The notes below the pieces were generated by a model, which had not been told where the DNA came from, did no database searches, and saw only the letters and a list, made by a program, of their open reading frames with translations. From Minisyncoccota bacterium (GTDB lineage: Bacteria > Patescibacteriota > Microgenomatia > UBA1400 > PJMF01): a DNA stretch of 35,817 nucleotides. The translations under genes were made by a program, and so were the position numbers. Shown piece after piece: positions 1 to 7,524 of the stretch. Each line of letters begins with the position of its first letter. The first letter of the stretch is position 1. The stretch lies in NCBI GenBank assembly GCA_012515515.1, contig JAAYYE010000009.1, forward strand, positions 1-35,817. The letters run 5' to 3'.

Positions 1-91
1 TATTAAATCTAATAAAATGCTGAAATATCAATCTAAAATATTATTAAATCTAATAAAATGCTGAAATATCAATCTAAAATATTATTAAATC
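1..91. repeat. 41-bp direct tandem repeat, about 2.2 copies (1-41, 42-82, partial 83-91)
   Basis: tattaaatctaataaaatgctgaaatatcaatctaaaatat is repeated exactly at 1 and 42; the partial third copy starts at 83. Lies at the window edge and overlaps the start of the first ORF. Confidence 0.95.
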
Positions 92-1044
92 TTTTTATTT
101 TACTGTGTTTTTTAGCAATTGGTATAAAAGATGTTCGGGCAAGTAATGAGGTCCTGGGCATGCACATTTTGCAGCCAGAAGAACTCAAGCATGTGCGCAT
201 GATTTTTGAGGATGATGAGTGGCGCTATACCACTATTCCTCTAGCCACTAGCGATACGCAAAACTGGCAGCGTTGGCAAAAATTTTTTGATGAAGCTTAT
301 CGACTTAAATTGATTCCGATTATTCGTTTAGCAACCAGCTATGATAGCGAGCAACAGCATTGGACAATCCCCACGCGCAAGGAAATTGTTAATTTGGTTG
401 CTTTTTTATCAAGTTTAAATTGGCATCAAAAGGAAAAACTGGTAGTTGTTTTTAATGAAGTTAATCACGCTCAAGAATGGGGTGGTAGAATTGATCCGCT
501 AGCTTACACGCAGGTTTTAAAATTTACTAGTAATTGGTTGCGCAGCGAGGGTTTAAATTATAAGGTTTTGCCAGCAGCACTTGATTTAGCCACAGCTAAT
601 ATTTTTCCAACTATGGAAGCTTTTAGTTATTTAGAAACAATGCTCCGCGTTGATCCAGAGATTTTTACTTATATTGATTATTGGAATTCTCACTCTTATC
701 CAAATCCAAACTTTTCAGCTTCACCCAAGACTAATGGGCAAAATTCTTTAAGAGGTTTTATTTATGAATTAAATTTTTTAAAAAACAAAACGGGTTTAGA
801 TTTTCAAACATTTATTACTGAAACTGGCTGGAAATCAAGCTATATGATTAATTTTTATTTAAGCGATTATTATGCCTATGCGCTCAAAAATATTTGGAGT
901 GATGAACGAGTTGTGGCAGTTACCCCTTTTGTGTTAAAAGGCGATCCAGGACCTTTTGCCCAGTTTGGTTTTGTGGATGCTAGTGATTTACCCACTATTC
1001 AAGCTAGTGCACTAAAAAAAGCTTTAAAAAAAATATCGCCTTGA
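58..1044 (+). CDS. Secreted/membrane-anchored TIM-barrel glycoside hydrolase-like protein
   Basis: 328-aa ORF with hydrophobic N-terminal signal segment; 'VVFNEVNH' (NE) and 'ITETGW' (E) motifs resemble the acid/base and nucleophile strands of clan GH-A enzymes. Confidence 0.55.
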   Translation: MLKYQSKILLNLFILLCFLAIGIKDVRASNEVLGMHILQPEELKHVRMIFEDDEWRYTTIPLATSDTQNWQRWQKFFDEAYRLKLIPIIRLATSYDSEQQHWTIPTRKEIVNLVAFLSSLNWHQKEKLVVVFNEVNHAQEWGGRIDPLAYTQVLKFTSNWLRSEGLNYKVLPAALDLATANIFPTMEAFSYLETMLRVDPEIFTYIDYWNSHSYPNPNFSASPKTNGQNSLRGFIYELNFLKNKTGLDFQTFITETGWKSSYMINFYLSDYYAYALKNIWSDERVVAVTPFVLKGDPGPFAQFGFVDASDLPTIQASALKKALKKISP

Positions 1045-1126
1045 TTTGCCATGACAATCATTTAAAATGTTAACTAAGTTTGCTAAGCAGTAATTTGCTA
1101 AGTGGTAAATTGCGCATTGGGCAAGC

Positions 1127-1197
1127 GCGGGTGTAGTACATCGGTAGTATATCTCCCTTCCAAGGAGAAGAGGCCAGTTCGATTCTGGTCACCCGCT
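1127..1197 (+). tRNA. tRNA-Gly(TCC)
   Basis: Acceptor GCGGGTG/CACCCGC, anticodon stem TCTCC/GGAGA with loop CTTCCAA, T-loop TTCGATT; CCA not encoded. Confidence 0.93.
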
Positions 1198-1267
1198 CAC
1201 TTTCTTCCCTTCTCACCCGCTCATTTTCTCTTGATTACTAATAGGGTTTTCTGCTTTAATGTAAGCA

Positions 1268-2233
1268 ATGTCTAATTTTGCGCTATTTTTTATTGCTTTG
1301 TTTTTATTGTGGCTGGGGGCAGAACTAGTCACGCGGGCAGCCATCAAAATTGCCAAGTCGCTAGCCATGTCAGAGGGTTTTATTGGTCTCACTATCGTGG
1401 CAATTGGGACAAGTTTTCCAGAAATTATTATTGCGGTCACTGGGGCAATTCGCCAATTAAATGGCATCGATTCTAGTCAAATCGTGATAGGTAATGTCAT
1501 TGGTTCCAGTATGGCTAATTTAGCCTTAATTTTAGGCATTGTGGGTTTGTTAAAAGTGATTAAGCTGCAAAAAACCGAATTATTATTGGATATGTTGATG
1601 TTGGTTATGTCGACTACAATCTTTTATTTTCTTGGTCAGGATGGCATCATCAATCAACAAGACGGCATATTATTAATTCTTTTTTATCTTGTTTATTTGC
1701 TCTTTTTAAATCGACAAAACTTAAAAAAACAGAGTTTACTTTGCAAAAAAAATAAAAAAATAAAGACAAAGAAAATTCAAAAAATTAATTATTTAAGTTT
1801 TTTCCAATTAATTTTAGGTTTAGTAATTTTATTTAAAGCCTCGCAAATGGTTTTAAGTCACGGGGTGTTAATCGCTGAAGTGTTGGGAGTTAATGAAATG
1901 CTGGTGGGTATTCTCTTGGTTGGTTTGGGTAGCAGCTTGCCGGAACTAATGGTGTCAATTACGGCCATGAGGAAGGGATCAACCGCCCTGTCTTTGAATA
2001 ATCTAATTGGCAGTAATATCTTGAATGTTTTCTTAGCCTTGGGGCTAAGTGGCACTATTACTAGTTGGGAAATTAATAGGCAATTGGTGCTGTTTGATGT
2101 GCCCTACTTGCTATTTACGACGATTATAGCGGTGCTCTTTTTATTGAGCAAAAACAAATTTGAGCGCAAAGAATCAATATTAATGGTTGCTCTCTATGCA
2201 ATATATATCATCTTAAAGCTCTCTGGCTTTTAA
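1268..2233 (+). CDS. Sodium/calcium exchanger (CaCA family, YrbG-like) membrane protein
   Basis: Two alpha-repeat motifs, 'GLTIVAIGTSFPE' and 'GILLVGLGSSLPELMVS'; multiple hydrophobic segments. Confidence 0.9.
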   Translation: MSNFALFFIALFLLWLGAELVTRAAIKIAKSLAMSEGFIGLTIVAIGTSFPEIIIAVTGAIRQLNGIDSSQIVIGNVIGSSMANLALILGIVGLLKVIKLQKTELLLDMLMLVMSTTIFYFLGQDGIINQQDGILLILFYLVYLLFLNRQNLKKQSLLCKKNKKIKTKKIQKINYLSFFQLILGLVILFKASQMVLSHGVLIAEVLGVNEMLVGILLVGLGSSLPELMVSITAMRKGSTALSLNNLIGSNILNVFLALGLSGTITSWEINRQLVLFDVPYLLFTTIIAVLFLLSKNKFERKESILMVALYAIYIILKLSGF

Positions 2234-2265
2234 TAATTGGCCTAATGGTACTATAATATCCGCTT

Positions 2266-3372
2266 GTGAAAAAAAATATGGAAAAAAATTGGCAAAGAAT
2301 GCGTCATGATGAGTTTTTTGCTCAACGCTTATTGTTGCGTGAACAAGTCATTAAAGCCATCAGAAAATTTTTTGATCAGCAGCAGTTTCTTGAAGTGGAA
2401 ACACCGCTCTTGGTTAAAGCACCTGGTTCAGAGCCTTATTTAGAAGTCTTTAGAACGGAATTAAAAGACGAACACGATCATAGTCAGCCCGCTTATTTAC
2501 TCACTAGCCCAGAATATAGTATGAAAAAACTATTAACTGCTGGTCTAGATAAAATTTATCAGATTTGCAAAAGTTTTCGTAATCAAGAAAGTTTTGGGCA
2601 GAATCATAATCCCGAATTTACCATCTTAGAATGGTATCGGGCTTCAGCCGACTATCAAGATATTATGTTGGATCTTGCGCAACTCATACTTTTTATTCAT
2701 GAAGAATTAAAAAAATATTACAGCACAAAAACAGACGATTTTGCACAAAGCATGCTGGCAAGATTGGGAGATAAGCAACTTGAATATTTGGGTAAAAATT
2801 ATAATTTACAATTACCCTATCAAAGGCTAACTGTGGCAGAAGTTTTTGCCAAATATTTAAATATTCAAGAAGAAGAATTGCTGAATAGAGACGCTCTTTA
2901 TCAAGTGGCAAAGAAGTTAAATTATCAATTAGCTAGCGATGCGAGCTGGGACGATTTGTTTTATCAACTATTTTTAAATGAAATTGAGCCACAATTGGCT
3001 CAATTAGATCATCCGGTAATTATTTGTGACTATCCTCTATCTCAAGCTGCTTTGGCTAAAAGAAAAACCAGCAATCCTCAATTTGCTGAGCGCTTTGAGC
3101 TTTATTTAGCTGGCTTAGAATTGGGCAACGCTTTTAGTGAATTGACAGATCATCAAGAACAAGAACAGCGCATTAAATCCGAGTTGTCATTGAGAAAAGA
3201 ATTAAATAAAATTGCTTATGAGCTAGATCAAGATTTTATTAAAGCCCTGGAAGTAGGCATGCCAGAATCTGGAGGAATTGCGGTGGGTGTTGATAGAATT
3301 ATTATGTTGTTTGCTGGAGTGAGCGACATCAATGATATTTTATTTTTTCCAGCTAGTGAGCTGTTTGCTTAA
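2266..3372 (+). CDS. epmA: EpmA/PoxA/GenX-like class II LysRS paralog (EF-P lysyltransferase)
   Basis: Class II LysRS catalytic core without an N-terminal OB anticodon-binding domain; 'VETPLLVKAPGSEPYLEVF', 'LLTSPEYSMKKLL', 'FRNQESFGQNHNPEFTILEWYR', 'GGIAVGVDRIIML'; followed directly by efp. GTG start. Confidence 0.85.
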   Translation: MKKNMEKNWQRMRHDEFFAQRLLLREQVIKAIRKFFDQQQFLEVETPLLVKAPGSEPYLEVFRTELKDEHDHSQPAYLLTSPEYSMKKLLTAGLDKIYQICKSFRNQESFGQNHNPEFTILEWYRASADYQDIMLDLAQLILFIHEELKKYYSTKTDDFAQSMLARLGDKQLEYLGKNYNLQLPYQRLTVAEVFAKYLNIQEEELLNRDALYQVAKKLNYQLASDASWDDLFYQLFLNEIEPQLAQLDHPVIICDYPLSQAALAKRKTSNPQFAERFELYLAGLELGNAFSELTDHQEQEQRIKSELSLRKELNKIAYELDQDFIKALEVGMPESGGIAVGVDRIIMLFAGVSDINDILFFPASELFA

Positions 3373-3392
3373 AGGCTGTTTGATAAATTAAC

Positions 3393-3421
3393 TTGACTAG
3401 GCAAACAAATTAAGTTTTAAT
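3393..3421 (+). promoter_or_regulatory. Predicted sigma70-type promoter for efp
   Basis: TTGACT (3393-3398), 17 bp, TTTAAT (3416-3421); ATG at 3441. Confidence 0.55.
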
Positions 3422-3440
3422 AAGCCTTGAATATTAACTT

Positions 3441-4007
3441 ATGTCAATAATTAAAGCAGGTAACATCAAAAAAGGCAGTTATATTCTGTATCGGAATGCA
3501 CCTCATTATGTGTCCTATGTGAAATTTGTCTCTCCTGGCAAGGGTTCAGCTTTTTCTCGAGTGAAAATGCGTGATATGCGTTCTGGAGCCAATGTTGAGT
3601 TTACTTTTAAATCTCACGACAATGTTGAAGAGCTAGATGTATCGAGCAAAGAAATGCAATTTTTATATAAAGCTGATGATGAGGTTATTTTTATGGATCC
3701 AGTGAGCTACGAACAAATACCTGTTCCTGCTAAACTACTTGAAGGCCAAGTGGAAATGTTAACCGCTGATATTAAAGTCTATGTGCTTTTTTATGAAGAG
3801 AAAGCTTTGGGAGTGAGTTTGCCTCCAAAAGTTAAACTGAAAGTGGCTAAGGCAGACAATGCTGTGACTGGTGATCGGCAAACTGCTGGAAAAAAACCAG
3901 TGATTATGGAAACGGGTTTAGTTGTTCAAGCACCCTTGTTTATTAAGGAGGGCGATGTATTATCAATTGATACTACTACTGGTGATTATGTTTCTAGGGT
4001 CAATTAA
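3441..4007 (+). CDS. efp: Translation elongation factor P
   Basis: 188-aa EF-P with the KOW-like domain and modifiable loop 'SPGKGSAFSRVKMRDMRSG'; C-terminal 'GDVLSIDTTTGDYVSRV'. Confidence 0.97.
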   Translation: MSIIKAGNIKKGSYILYRNAPHYVSYVKFVSPGKGSAFSRVKMRDMRSGANVEFTFKSHDNVEELDVSSKEMQFLYKADDEVIFMDPVSYEQIPVPAKLLEGQVEMLTADIKVYVLFYEEKALGVSLPPKVKLKVAKADNAVTGDRQTAGKKPVIMETGLVVQAPLFIKEGDVLSIDTTTGDYVSRVN

Positions 4008-4052
4008 TTTTTTTTAGTATATAATAAACGATTGTTCTTTAAGCAAAAACAT

Positions 4053-4126
4053 GGGTCCGTAGCTCAGTCGGTTAGAGCGACAGCCTTTTAAGCTGTGCGT
4101 CCCGGGTTCGAGTCCCGGCGGACTCA
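4053..4126 (+). tRNA. tRNA-Lys(TTT)
   Basis: Acceptor GGGTCCG/CGGACTC, anticodon stem ACAGC/GCTGT with loop CTTTTAA, T-arm CCGGGTTCGAGTCCCGG. Confidence 0.95.
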
Positions 4127-4203
4127 CAAAAACACAGGGTCCATCCACCCATCTTAAATTTTTCACTAATAGTTTGGTGATGGTCGAAATAACTCGATTC
4201 TTG

Positions 4204-4231
4204 TTGGCTGATTATTAAAAAACAGTATAAT
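4204..4231 (+). promoter_or_regulatory. Predicted promoter of the FkbM methyltransferase gene
   Basis: TTGGCT (4204-4209), 16 bp, TATAAT (4226-4231); overlaps the ORF-track start, so translation probably starts at ATG 4237 or 4240. Confidence 0.5.
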
Positions 4232-4239
4232 TGCTGATG

Positions 4240-4902
4240 ATGCATAAAACGGCTGCAAAATACTATCTTTCCTCAATTCTAACAACTCTTAACAATTTTA
4301 ATTGGTATGGCTTTCCTTTGCTTTTTATTAAAAAAGAAATTGTCATCAAAATTAAAAATAAATCTAGTTTTTATGTCAGTAATTTCATGGATATATGGAC
4401 CTTAAAGGAAGTAATTGTAGATGATCAATATAGAACTAAGAAAATGATTAATAAAAAAGATGTGGTGATTGATATTGGGGCAGCAATTGGAGATTTTTCA
4501 ATACTGGCAGCTCAGAAAGCAAAAAAAGTCATTGCTTACGAATGCAACGCTGAAAGAGTGCGGTTGATGAAAAAAAATCTAAAAATAAATAAAGTCATAA
4601 ATGTGCTTTTAAAAGATACGAAAGCCAAGTCATTGGCTCAAATTTTAAAAGGTATTGAGCGCTGCAATTTTTTAAAAATTGATTGTGAAGGATGTGAATA
4701 CGATATTTTTAATAACGCGAGTGCTAGGGATTTAGATAAGATTGAATTTATTGCCATGGAGGCCCATCAATTTAATCAGAAAATGAAAAAGCAGTATCAA
4801 GATTTATTGACTGTTTTAAAAAAACACAAGTTTGAAATAGAGATAGTCCCCAATCAAGTACACGACTATATTTGTTTTGTTTTCGCCAGTAAACAAAAAT
4901 AG
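4240..4902 (+). CDS. FkbM family SAM-dependent methyltransferase
   Basis: 'VVIDIGAAIGDFSILAAQKAKKVIAYECNAERVRLMKKNLKIN' SAM-binding motif and 'FLKIDCEGCEYDIF' FkbM signature. Start moved from the track's 4231 because TATAAT overlaps it. Confidence 0.87.
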   Translation: MHKTAAKYYLSSILTTLNNFNWYGFPLLFIKKEIVIKIKNKSSFYVSNFMDIWTLKEVIVDDQYRTKKMINKKDVVIDIGAAIGDFSILAAQKAKKVIAYECNAERVRLMKKNLKINKVINVLLKDTKAKSLAQILKGIERCNFLKIDCEGCEYDIFNNASARDLDKIEFIAMEAHQFNQKMKKQYQDLLTVLKKHKFEIEIVPNQVHDYICFVFASKQK

Positions 4903-4967
4903 TAAAGCCTAGTGAGAGTTTTGTTTGACGCGTAAATTTCTTAAAAGTTTTCATTTTTATTTTTTTC

Positions 4968-4996
4968 TTGCACTCTAGGTGCTTTATCGTTATAAT
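4968..4996 (+). promoter_or_regulatory. Predicted sigma70-type promoter, near consensus
   Basis: TTGCAC (4968-4973), exactly 17 bp, TATAAT (4991-4996). Confidence 0.7.
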
Positions 4997-5002
4997 TTAG
5001 AT

Positions 5003-6886
5003 ATGCCCACAGAAACACGTCTTCTCTATATTCTTAGCGATTTAGCTTATATTGCTAAGTTAAATCCTACAAAAAAAGCCCATGAGTTTGTTATTAGCGA
5101 TTTTCACCAGTTAAATGGTCAATTCTTAGATGAAAATAGTTTGATTGAAAAAAACATTAAGAAGTTGGTTGATAAACTCGAACCTGGGACATATCAATTA
5201 ATTTTACCCGATTTCCTTTTTACCAATACCATGGTGAATGTGAAGGTAAAGACTGAGGAAGAAGTTAAAGATTATTTAAATGACCATCTATTAGTTGATT
5301 TAAAAATTGATAAAGAAGACTTTTATTTACACACGACTGTCTTAAGTAATTATGGCGGATCATTTAAGGTGCAGCTAACTGCTTTAGAAAAAGGCATTGT
5401 TTTGCCATTGGTGAAAGCTCTCAAAAATAATAAAGACCTCAAAATCACTGCGATTGCTCCGCTGAGCTTTAGTGTTAAGTCCCTAGTCAGTTTAGAGCCC
5501 TCAGTTTCAATTTTGCAAATTAACCGAGAATTATATTTGGCTCAACACTACATCGGTGTTGACCAATGTTTTAACACCTCAATAGATCATGCTAATGACT
5601 TTGCTGACACTGTCAAAACACTCAAAGGTGTTGAGCCAAGCATCCAAACCCTATATCTTTTGTCTGACGCTTTAGTCGATCAAAAAATTAAAGAAGCTCT
5701 GAGTGATACTCTCCCTGTTCAGCAACTAGCTGAACCAACCCCGGAGGGAGAAAAAATACCTTCTTATATCAAAAAAATTATTGAAGCGGGAGCAAAAACT
5801 TTTTCTATTCCTGATTATTTATTGCCACAGTTTGAAATTGATAAAAACTATGATAAAGAATTAGACACTAAACAATTAGAAGAAGCTGATGCAGAAGACG
5901 AAACAAGTGCGGCTGCAATTAGCAAGCCAGCAGTAATTGGCGAAGAAAATATTGTGCAAGAAAGTGACGATCAAGCGTCTGAAAGTAGTGAAGAAACAGA
6001 TGCAGAAAAAGAGCCAGGCGAGCAGGAGCCAGCAGTAGATGCAGTTTTGCCAAAAGATTTAGAAAGTGAAACGCTACCTGCTCCCAAAAAGCTTGATTTA
6101 CAGGAAATTAATCAGGTTGAGACTCAGAAAGATTTGGGGCAGGAGACAAAACCTGAACCAGAGGCAAAAGAGCTTAATCAAGAAATAAAAGAAGAAACTC
6201 AAAAAGAGTCGCCTAAAAATGTCAAAAATAAGCAGGAAGCGAGTGGGTCTACCGCTGGTGAAATTGATTTGGCACAGTTTGCCAATTTAGCTATTGATCC
6301 ATCTGTCTTGAATAAAAAAGATGCACAAAAATTCAATAAGGAGCCAAGTATGTCAGACAGCAAACCGGTCATTAAGAATACTACTACTGAAGGAAAAAGC
6401 GTGCTCAAAATGATTGGCATTGCTTTTTTTAGCCTCGTTTTAACTGCTGCTATTGGCATTGGTCTTGGTTATGGGATTTTACAATTAACTAATAAGCAGC
6501 CAGCAGATGTCAAACCTAGTGATGAAACCAGCAACCCAATAGAAGAAGTAACGCCAACGCCTGAACCAGAAAAGGTCACAATTAATAAAGAAGACTATAA
6601 ACTATTAGTGGTCAATGCGACTACTAAGGCAGGCTACGCTGGTGAGATAGCCAATGCCCTAGAAGAAGCAGGTTTTCCAGATGTAGCAGCCAAAAATGCT
6701 CGTGGCAAATATGAAGAGGGCAATTATTTATTGTTCAGTGATTTAAACGAAGCAACAGAGGCCACTCATCAGGCGCTACTCAAAGAAGTCAGCGAGCTGA
6801 CTAAGCTTGACTGGGAACTATCAGATAAAATTGCTGGAGAAGACAGCGAAGGTGCTTTTCAAGCTGTCTTAGTTTTAGCCAAGTAG
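5003..6886 (+). CDS. PilM-like (actin-fold) N-terminal domain, long acidic linker, TM helix and C-terminal LytR_C-like domain
   Basis: N-terminal about 290 aa resembles PilM/GspL-like proteins; Glu/Asp/Pro-rich linker; TM 'MIGIAFFSLVLTAAIGIGLGYGILQL'; C-terminal 'KLLVVNATTKAGYAGEIANALEEAGFPDVAAKNA' resembles LytR_cpsA_psr C-terminal domains. Track start (4979) lies inside the promoter; ATG 5003 is preferred. Confidence 0.6.
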   Translation: MPTETRLLYILSDLAYIAKLNPTKKAHEFVISDFHQLNGQFLDENSLIEKNIKKLVDKLEPGTYQLILPDFLFTNTMVNVKVKTEEEVKDYLNDHLLVDLKIDKEDFYLHTTVLSNYGGSFKVQLTALEKGIVLPLVKALKNNKDLKITAIAPLSFSVKSLVSLEPSVSILQINRELYLAQHYIGVDQCFNTSIDHANDFADTVKTLKGVEPSIQTLYLLSDALVDQKIKEALSDTLPVQQLAEPTPEGEKIPSYIKKIIEAGAKTFSIPDYLLPQFEIDKNYDKELDTKQLEEADAEDETSAAAISKPAVIGEENIVQESDDQASESSEETDAEKEPGEQEPAVDAVLPKDLESETLPAPKKLDLQEINQVETQKDLGQETKPEPEAKELNQEIKEETQKESPKNVKNKQEASGSTAGEIDLAQFANLAIDPSVLNKKDAQKFNKEPSMSDSKPVIKNTTTEGKSVLKMIGIAFFSLVLTAAIGIGLGYGILQLTNKQPADVKPSDETSNPIEEVTPTPEPEKVTINKEDYKLLVVNATTKAGYAGEIANALEEAGFPDVAAKNARGKYEEGNYLLFSDLNEATEATHQALLKEVSELTKLDWELSDKIAGEDSEGAFQAVLVLAK

Positions 6887-6912
6887 AACGACTTCAAAAT
6901 ACGTTTAGGGAC

Positions 6913-6940
6913 TTGCAAAGAAGAAAAAAATCTTTATACT
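6913..6940 (+). promoter_or_regulatory. Predicted promoter of greA
   Basis: TTGCAA (6913-6918), 16 bp, TATACT (6935-6940); ATG at 6952. Confidence 0.55.
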
Positions 6941-6951
6941 TATCGCCTGTT

Positions 6952-7437
6952 ATGTCGAAACAAATCAAAGATAAAAACGATCAAATTATTTTAACCGAAG
7001 ATGGTCTGGCTGATTTGACAACTGAACTTAAAGATCTTAAAGAAGTGAAGATGCCAAAAGCAGTGGCCAGAATTGCCAATGCTCGTGACCAGGGTGATTT
7101 GAGCGAAAATTCTGATTATCATTCAGCTCTAGATGAGCAAGCGATGCTTAATGCCCGAATAGATCAAATTGAAGATATTATTGATCGAGCTAAAGTGGTC
7201 AAGGAACAATCTGGTCATTTAGTGGCTTTGGGTTCAAAAGTAAAAGTCCATTTAATCAATACTAATCAAGAATTAAGCTATTCGCTGGTTGGTCAATATG
7301 CATCTAGCCTTGAAGAAGGTAAAATTTCCATAGAATCTCCAGTGGGTAAATCCCTTTTAAATAAACAAAAGGGCGATCGGGTTGTAGTTGAAACGCCGGC
7401 CGGGAAAATGGAATATTTAATTATCAGCGTAAGTTAA
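6952..7437 (+). CDS. greA: Transcription elongation factor GreA
   Basis: 'ILTEDGLADLTTELKDLKEVKMPKAVARIANARDQGDLSENSDYHSALDEQ' coiled-coil signature; C-terminal 'IESPVGKSLLNKQKGDRVVVETPAGKMEYLI'. Start moved to ATG 6952 from the track's TTG at 6913. Confidence 0.96.
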   Translation: MSKQIKDKNDQIILTEDGLADLTTELKDLKEVKMPKAVARIANARDQGDLSENSDYHSALDEQAMLNARIDQIEDIIDRAKVVKEQSGHLVALGSKVKVHLINTNQELSYSLVGQYASSLEEGKISIESPVGKSLLNKQKGDRVVVETPAGKMEYLIISVS

Positions 7438-7458
7438 AAAAATAATTAAGCATGTCAG

Positions 7459-7480
7459 CCCCGCCAAGTGCGGGGTTTTT
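7459..7480 (+). terminator. Rho-independent terminator after greA
   Basis: Perfect stem CCCCGC/GCGGGG, loop CAAGT, followed by TTTTT. Confidence 0.9.
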
Positions 7481-7524
7481 AGTCTAGATAAAGCCAGATA
7501 TTCAAGCTAAAATATAAAGGATTT

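Noticed and set aside
1-91. 41-bp repeat considered as a CRISPR remnant
   Set aside because: Copies are directly adjacent without spacers and overlap a coding start; no cas genes nearby.
1042-1044. Possible UGA recoding, as in some CPR lineages
   Set aside because: TGA ends the GH-like ORF here and the transketolase N-half at the complement of 15515-15517 at sensible positions; standard code 11 fits.
4137-4180. gggtccatccaccc...ggtgatgg after tRNA-Lys as a terminator or tRNA fragment
   Set aside because: Pairing needs a bulge and a long loop and there is no clear T-run; too weak to report.
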